From Ruminiclostridium sp. (GTDB taxonomy: Bacteria; Bacillota; Clostridia; Oscillospirales; Ruminococcaceae), in assembly GCA_017935365.1 (NCBI GenBank), contig JAGBHT010000043.1:1-56019 (forward strand): DNA of 56,019 nt. The letters run 5' to 3'. The number at the start of each line of letters is the position of its first letter. The stretch's first letter is position 1. Made by a program: the position numbers and the translations under genes. Below are positions 52,473 through 56,019 of this stretch, in pieces. A model generated the notes under the pieces. That model saw nothing but the letters and a program-made list of their open reading frames with translations. It was not told where the DNA came from and did not search any database.

Positions 52473-52482
52473 ATGTTATAAT
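52454..52482 (+). promoter_or_regulatory. Perfect-consensus promoter of rpsB-tsf
   Basis: TTGACA (52454-52459), a 17-nt spacer, and TATAAT (52477-52482). The -35 hexamer lies inside the terminator-like stem of the candidate small RNA. The resulting 5' leader of about 110 bases (52488-52597) could hold autoregulatory structure, but I could not define one. Confidence 0.85.
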
Positions 52483-52597
52483 TAAAAGGCTGTTGAACAG
52501 CGAATCCACACGTTATGTATAGCGTTCTGCGGTGCTCACGAGCTTGAACGTGTCAGCATAGCGGAGGAAAAAACCAAAAATCAAGGAGGACACTACC

Positions 52598-53335
52598 ATG
52601 GCAGTAGTATCAATGAAGCAGCTCTTAGAAGCAGGCGTTCACTTCGGTCACCAGACAAGAAGATGGAACCCCAAAATGGCACCCTACATTTTCACAGAGA
52701 GAAACGGTATCTATATTATCGATCTCCAGAAGACAGTAAAGAAGCTTGACGAAGCTTACAACTTCATTCACGAAGTTGCAGCTAACGGCGGCGAAGTTCT
52801 GTTCGTAGGTACAAAGAAGCAGGCTGCTGATTCAATCAAGGAAGAAGCACTCAGAGCAAACGATCACTATGTAAACGCAAGATGGCTCGGCGGTATGATG
52901 ACAAACTTCAAGACCATCGAGAAGAGAATCAAGAGACTTGAACAGCTCCACACAATGGAAAACGACGGTACATTCGATCTTCTCCCCAAGAAGGAAGTTG
53001 TTAAGCTCAACCTCGAGATCGAAAAGCTTGAAAAGTTCCTCGGCGGTATCAAGAACATGAAGAAGCTTCCCAGCGCTCTGTTCGTTGTAGATCCCCGCAA
53101 GGAAAAGATCGCAGTATCAGAAGCTAAGAAGCTCGGTATCCCCGTGGTAGCTATAGTAGATACAAACTGCGATCCTGATGAGATCGATTATGTAATCCCC
53201 GGTAACGATGACGCTATCCGTGCAGTTAAGCTCATTGCAGGCGCTATGGCTGACGCTATCATCGAAGCAAGACAGGGTCAGGCTGACGTAACTGAAGAAG
53301 TTGCAGAGGCTGAGGCTGAAGCTACAGAAGAATAA
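52598..53335 (+). CDS. rpsB: 30S ribosomal protein S2
   Basis: S2 of 245 residues, including an acidic C-terminal tail typical of Clostridia. Landmarks are [28 protein letters not shown]-like [46 protein letters not shown] and [10 protein letters not shown] strong AAGGAGGA precedes the ATG. Immediately followed by tsf; the usual next genes pyrH and frr lie about 40 kb away in this window. Confidence 0.98.
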   Translation: MAVVSMKQLLEAGVHFGHQTRRWNPKMAPYIFTERNGIYIIDLQKTVKKLDEAYNFIHEVAANGGEVLFVGTKKQAADSIKEEALRANDHYVNARWLGGMMTNFKTIEKRIKRLEQLHTMENDGTFDLLPKKEVVKLNLEIEKLEKFLGGIKNMKKLPSALFVVDPRKEKIAVSEAKKLGIPVVAIVDTNCDPDEIDYVIPGNDDAIRAVKLIAGAMADAIIEARQGQADVTEEVAEAEAEATEE

Positions 53336-53370
53336 TAAAAATACGAATATAAACATAAAGGAGAATTACA

Positions 53371-54291
53371 ATGGCTATTTCAGCACAGGCAGTAAAGCAG
53401 TTAAAAGAGCTCACAAACTGCGGTATGATGGACTGCAAGAGAGCGCTTGAAGAAACAAACGGCGATGTAGATGCCGCTATCAAGAATCTTCGTGAAAAGG
53501 GTCTTGCAAAGGCTGCCAAGAAGTCAGGCAGAATCGCTGCAGAAGGTCTTGTATATACAAAGATCGACGAAGCTAAGAAGGTCGGCGTTGTAGTTGAGAT
53601 CAACGTTGAAACAGACTTCGCCGCTAAGACAGACAGATTCATCGAGTTCGTTGAGCTCGTTGCTAACACAATAATCGAGAACGATGTTGCTGATGTTGAC
53701 GCTCTTAAGGAAGTTGTTCCCGCAGGTCAGACAGAAAAGATCGGCGATATCCTCACAGAGAGAATCGCTACAATCGGCGAAAACATTCAGATCCGTCGTT
53801 TCAAGAGAATGACAGGCGACCTCTTTGCTTACACACACAACGGCGGCGGTTCGATCATCGGTTCTATGATCAAGATCGAAGCTGACGATGTAAACGACGA
53901 TGCAGTTAAGGCTTGCGCTAAGGATCTTCTTCTCCAGATCACAGCAAGCGCTCCTCAGTTCGTTTCACAGGCTGACGTTCCCGCTTCTGTTATCGAAGCT
54001 GAGAAGGAAGTACAGCTCAAGCTCGTTCAGAACGAAAATGAGCAGTCTGCTAAGCCCAAGCCCCAGAACGTTCTTGAGAAGATCGTTGACGGCAGAATGA
54101 GAAAGTTTGCAGAAGAGATCTGCTTACTTGATCAGCCTTACGTTAAAGATCCTAACCTCACAGTTGCTAAGTACATCGCATCTGTTGGCAAGAACATCAA
54201 GGTTGTTGAATTCGTTCGTTTTGAAAAGGGCGAAGGTATTCAGAAGAAGGAAGACGACTTCGCAGCAGAAGTTGCTTCAATGGTTAAGTAA
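53371..54291 (+). CDS. tsf: Elongation factor Ts
   Basis: Nucleotide exchange factor for EF-Tu, 306 residues. The N-terminal UBA-like module holds the signatures LTNCGMMDCKRALEETNGD and EKGLAKAAKKSGRIAAEGL. The core includes NVETDFAAKTDRF and the dimerisation region; the C-terminal module is conserved (LLDQPYVKDPNLTV). AAGGAG precedes the ATG, 36 bases after rpsB. A strong terminator follows. Confidence 0.98.
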   Translation: MAISAQAVKQLKELTNCGMMDCKRALEETNGDVDAAIKNLREKGLAKAAKKSGRIAAEGLVYTKIDEAKKVGVVVEINVETDFAAKTDRFIEFVELVANTIIENDVADVDALKEVVPAGQTEKIGDILTERIATIGENIQIRRFKRMTGDLFAYTHNGGGSIIGSMIKIEADDVNDDAVKACAKDLLLQITASAPQFVSQADVPASVIEAEKEVQLKLVQNENEQSAKPKPQNVLEKIVDGRMRKFAEEICLLDQPYVKDPNLTVAKYIASVGKNIKVVEFVRFEKGEGIQKKEDDFAAEVASMVK

Positions 54292-54307
54292 TTATACCGG
54301 CATGATC

Positions 54308-54338
54308 AAAGCCCTGGGCGAAAGCTCAGGGCTTTTTT
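54308..54338 (+). terminator. Intrinsic terminator of rpsB-tsf
   Basis: Stem AAAGCCCTG/CAGGGCTTT extended inward by GC/GC around GAAA, followed by a T-run. Confidence 0.88.
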
Positions 54339-54385
54339 GCACTGTGGCAAACCAATCTTATCACAAAAGCGGACAAACTGCCATC

Positions 54386-54414
54386 TTGACAAATCAATTT
54401 CTCAATGCTAAAAT
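54386..54414 (+). promoter_or_regulatory. SigA-type promoter of the DtxR-like gene
   Basis: TTGACA (54386-54391), a 17-nt spacer, and TAAAAT (54409-54414), 48 bases before the likely GTG start at 54462. Confidence 0.75.
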
Positions 54415-54496
54415 ATATACAGTTAATAAGCGCTAACCGTATAGCGATGGAGGAATTTACGGTGATAGATTCACAGGAGATACTAAAATTACGGTA

Positions 54497-55294
54497 TTGC
54501 TGAGCTTTCTTAACGAAGAAGAATCGCTCTGCACAGTCACAGGATTGTCCGAAATTCTCGGCGAGGGCAAGCAGAAGATCAGCCGAATGTTAATAGCGAT
54601 GGAAAAGGACGGGCTTATCGACCGTTCCGATTCACGCCGACCGCACCTTACCGAAATGGGCAGGCAGAAAGCTGAATTTTACAGCGAGCGCACAAACGTT
54701 GTATTAAACCACCTGCTCTATGAAGGGCTTGATATATCGATAGCCGAGCATGACGCATACGCGTGGGCGCTTTACAGCTCGGACGAAACAATGAGCCTTA
54801 TCCGCAGTCAGGAGCGTCGCTATAAAGCTAAATACGAGCTTCGCAAAACCGAAACCTTTGACGGTGCGGAACTTTGTACGCACCTCGGTGACGGCGAATA
54901 CCGGTTCCCGTTCCTTATATACCGTGAAAGCGTGCATGACGGCTCAAATTTGTCTATGGCGAACGCAGGCTTTGAGCACCCATGCACCTTGTCAGTAAAG
55001 GACGGTAAAGGCACGATATGTCTGCATCCGCTCAATATCAGCGCCCGCAGCTTTATTACCCGCAAGGAGATGAACGGCAGGGTTCGCATGCTGAAATACT
55101 TAAGCAATGACAACTTTATCCCTGCAACCGATGACGGCGAATGTATCACATTCCCGGCAGACGTGTTGAAATTCATCAACATCGGCGCAGGCATGGGACA
55201 GATCCTTCACGACAGTGTCTGCCTGAAAATGCAATGCTCTGTCGGCACAGTCCACATGCCCGAATCCACAGCCATATTCACCATAATGATATAA
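54497..55294 (+). CDS. Divergent DtxR-like regulator with new C-terminal domain; probable 5' frameshift
   Basis: The open segment of 265 residues begins with a winged-helix region (LSEILGEGKQKISRMLIAMEK) and a DtxR-like dimerisation segment. The metal-ligand block reads HDAYAWALYSS where the related protein at 51490 has DACRIEH, so Cys, Glu and His ligands are lost. About 145 C-terminal residues form an unrecognised beta-rich domain. TTG at 54497 has no ribosome site. A GTG at 54462 with GGAGG at ideal spacing opens 13 codons (VIDSQEILKLRY then Cys) that would join this frame after a -1 shift and supply the missing first helix. The true gene probably starts at 54462 and is frameshifted, or there is a sequencing error. 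Confidence 0.65.
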   Translation: MLSFLNEEESLCTVTGLSEILGEGKQKISRMLIAMEKDGLIDRSDSRRPHLTEMGRQKAEFYSERTNVVLNHLLYEGLDISIAEHDAYAWALYSSDETMSLIRSQERRYKAKYELRKTETFDGAELCTHLGDGEYRFPFLIYRESVHDGSNLSMANAGFEHPCTLSVKDGKGTICLHPLNISARSFITRKEMNGRVRMLKYLSNDNFIPATDDGECITFPADVLKFINIGAGMGQILHDSVCLKMQCSVGTVHMPESTAIFTIMI

Positions 55295-55299
55295 AATAT

Positions 55300-55325
55300 G
55301 CACCCTGTACTTGCGTACAGGGTGC
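55300..55325 (+). terminator. Hairpin after the DtxR-like gene
   Basis: Eleven-base-pair perfect stem GCACCCTGTAC/GTACAGGGTGC with a TTGC loop, six bases after the stop codon. No T-run follows, so it may be a weak or Rho-assisted terminator. Confidence 0.5.
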
Positions 55326-55348
55326 CTTGATTATAAAAACTAAATGGT

Positions 55349-55542
55349 TATAAAATGGGGTTGAGGGGCGTAGCCCCCCAACAGGGACTAGGGACGGTAG
55401 CCCCAGTAAAATAGCCCCGGCACGGACGCCGGGCGTGTATGCCCAAGGGCTTTGCAAGGACGTAAAGCCAACCAAGCATACACAGCCCTTCACCACGGGG
55501 AAGGGGTTTGGGGATAGGGATAATATACTCGAACTATAAAAT
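55349..55542. repeat. Nested-hairpin element, locus C
   Basis: Shorter relative of locus B. It shares the start ATAAAATGGGGTTGAGGGGC, the segment GGTAGCCCCAG, the hairpin CCCGGC/GCCGGG (55416-55433), outer arms GTGTATGC/GCATACAC (55435-55442, 55476-55483) and the end GGGGATAGGG. Inside the outer arms there is only one hairpin, GGCTTTGC/GTAAAGCC (55448-55469, loop AAGGAC), where locus B has a branched set. TATAAAAT occurs at both ends (55349, 55535) and may be chance. No ORF. Confidence 0.7.
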
Positions 55543-55625
55543 AACCGCCATCCTGCAAACTGAAAGCGGTTATTCTTCATACCATTCAGGGAGCGACCGT
55601 CTATCCGATCGCTTTCGTATTTTTA
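55540..55625 (+). terminator. Hairpins between repeat loci C and D
   Basis: AATAACCGC/GCGGTTATT (55540-55574) and an imperfect stem AGCGA..CG/CG..TCGCT (about 55592-55612) followed by TTTCGTATTTTTATT. The second has the form of an intrinsic terminator. The following 55626-55825 is pyrimidine-rich on the plus strand and holds no gene that I can support. Confidence 0.4.
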
Positions 55626-55827
55626 TTATAATCCTTTTCCACCTCTCCCACACCCCACCTCAAAAGCAACCAACATCTGTAAAAATCCTGCACAATCCAC
55701 CCCAAAAAACTTATCCCCCCCATTTGTGCAAAACGCAGAATAGTTAGTCGTTTGTAACACCCCCGTGACAAACCTAAATTCCCATATTTCATATCAGTTT
55801 TGAATTTCTGTATCATTCTGAAAATCC

Positions 55828-55880
55828 CCTTATCCCTAGTAATAATGGGGTTTGGGGCAAAGCCCCAAGCAGGACTTAGG
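55828..55880. repeat. Partial nested-hairpin element, locus D
   Basis: AATCCCCTTATCCCTAG is close to the reverse complement of the GGGGATAGGG end of loci B and C. It is followed by AATGGGGTTTGGGGC and its partner GCCCCAA (55852-55868, loop AAA), resembling their beginning. The copy seems truncated next to the IS30-type left end. Confidence 0.5.
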
Positions 55881-55889
55881 GGCTGGGTA

Positions 55890-56019
55890 GATTATAATAT
55901 CAAGTGCAACACTAAAAAATATGGACATCATACTCACTTTCGTGTAAAATGTAATTACCACAAAACAAAAGGCACGGAGGTAGAGTATGAAGTCCTATAC
56001 ACATTTTACACTATCTGAA
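55890..56019 (+). mobile_element. Left end of an IS30-family insertion sequence, cut by window edge
   Basis: A short A/T-rich lead (containing AAGTGCAACACTAAAAAAT, plausibly near the left terminal repeat) is followed by a ribosome site and a transposase start of IS30 type. The exact boundary and inverted repeat cannot be set without the right end, which is outside the window. Confidence 0.55.
55987..56019 (+). CDS. IS30-family transposase, N-terminal 11 codons only
   Basis: ATG at 55987 with CGGAGG six bases upstream opens a frame reading MKSYTHFTLSE to the end of the window. This matches the usual beginning of IS30-type transposases, in which such a phrase precedes an N-terminal helix-turn-helix. 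Only 11 residues are visible, so the call rests on this motif, the ribosome site and the A/T-rich left-end context. Confidence 0.65.
   Translation, partial: MKSYTHFTLSE

Noticed and set aside
52488..52597. Known ribosomal-protein leader or riboswitch before rpsB
   Set aside because: I could not fit any leader family that I know; only loose pairing is seen, so no call was made.
55601..55816. Minus-strand frame of 71 codons in the region between repeat loci
   Set aside because: No ribosome site or recognisable motif; the region is pyrimidine-biased intergenic DNA.

Overview
The window looks like chromosomal DNA of a spore-forming, polysaccharide-degrading gut-type Clostridia, most likely Oscillospirales/Ruminococcaceae. 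The evidence is pro-sigma-K and a spoVAC-AD-AEb operon, a PolC-type replicase, a secreted GH5 endoglucanase, the DXP isoprenoid route, and many textbook SigA promoters (TTGACA/TTGATT, 17-nt spacer, TATAAT). This taxonomic call is inference; no rRNA or tRNA gene was seen.

Layout. 1-250: cluster of nested hairpins and a terminator. 253-3808: sigK, a 37-residue membrane protein, a nonsense-interrupted ATC-hydrolase-like gene, and the spoVA operon. 4019-7100: an ApgM/proposed homoserine kinase, an ECF sigma/membrane regulator pair, and a cyclophilin. 7174-9967: a cell-envelope operon (SH3 protein, transglutaminase-like protein, polysaccharide deacetylase). 10266-22817: one long co-directional run hom-pyrH-frr-uppS-cdsA-dxr-rseP-ispG-polC. 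23036-28351: tRNA quality-control and modification genes, a second ATC-hydrolase-like gene, a cupin, then a murL-murD2-like pair. 28339-28710: an ORF-less nested-hairpin element between 15-bp direct repeats. 28883-36825: a complete histidine pathway apart from histidinol-phosphatase (hisZGDCBH, zinc ribbon, hisAF, then hisIE), with a GH5 endoglucanase in the hisIE unit. 38180-41767: Smr protein, SDR, MutS-like ATPase, HD protein. 41871-47684: branched-chain amino acid ABC transporter (livJ, livHMGF) with a cytidylate-kinase-like gene. 48004-51355: a decayed large lipoprotein gene. 51490-54291: MntR/DtxR-type regulator, YlmC/YmxH protein, a candidate promoter-cloverleaf-terminator small RNA, and rpsB-tsf. 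54462-56019: a divergent DtxR-like regulator with a probable frameshift, two more hairpin repeats, and the start of an IS30-type transposase cut by the window edge.

How the parts fit together. The pyrH-to-polC run joins nucleotide, ribosome-recycling, isoprenoid, phospholipid and replication functions, as in other Firmicutes, but hom stands where rpsB-tsf usually lies and rpsB-tsf is about 40 kb away. Homoserine dehydrogenase and the ApgM-family protein could supply consecutive steps of threonine synthesis. MurD2/MurL would add L-Glu to the peptidoglycan precursor and epimerise it, which could replace glutamate racemase. The his genes form two transcription units; the first has a strong palindrome over its -10 box.

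Most worth a second look: the modular nested-hairpin repeat family (four loci, one with target-duplication-like flanks), the candidate four-way-junction RNA upstream of rpsB whose terminator overlaps the rpsB promoter, the murL-murD2 pair, the tandem OB-fold modules in PolC, and several broken genes that keep good promoters.
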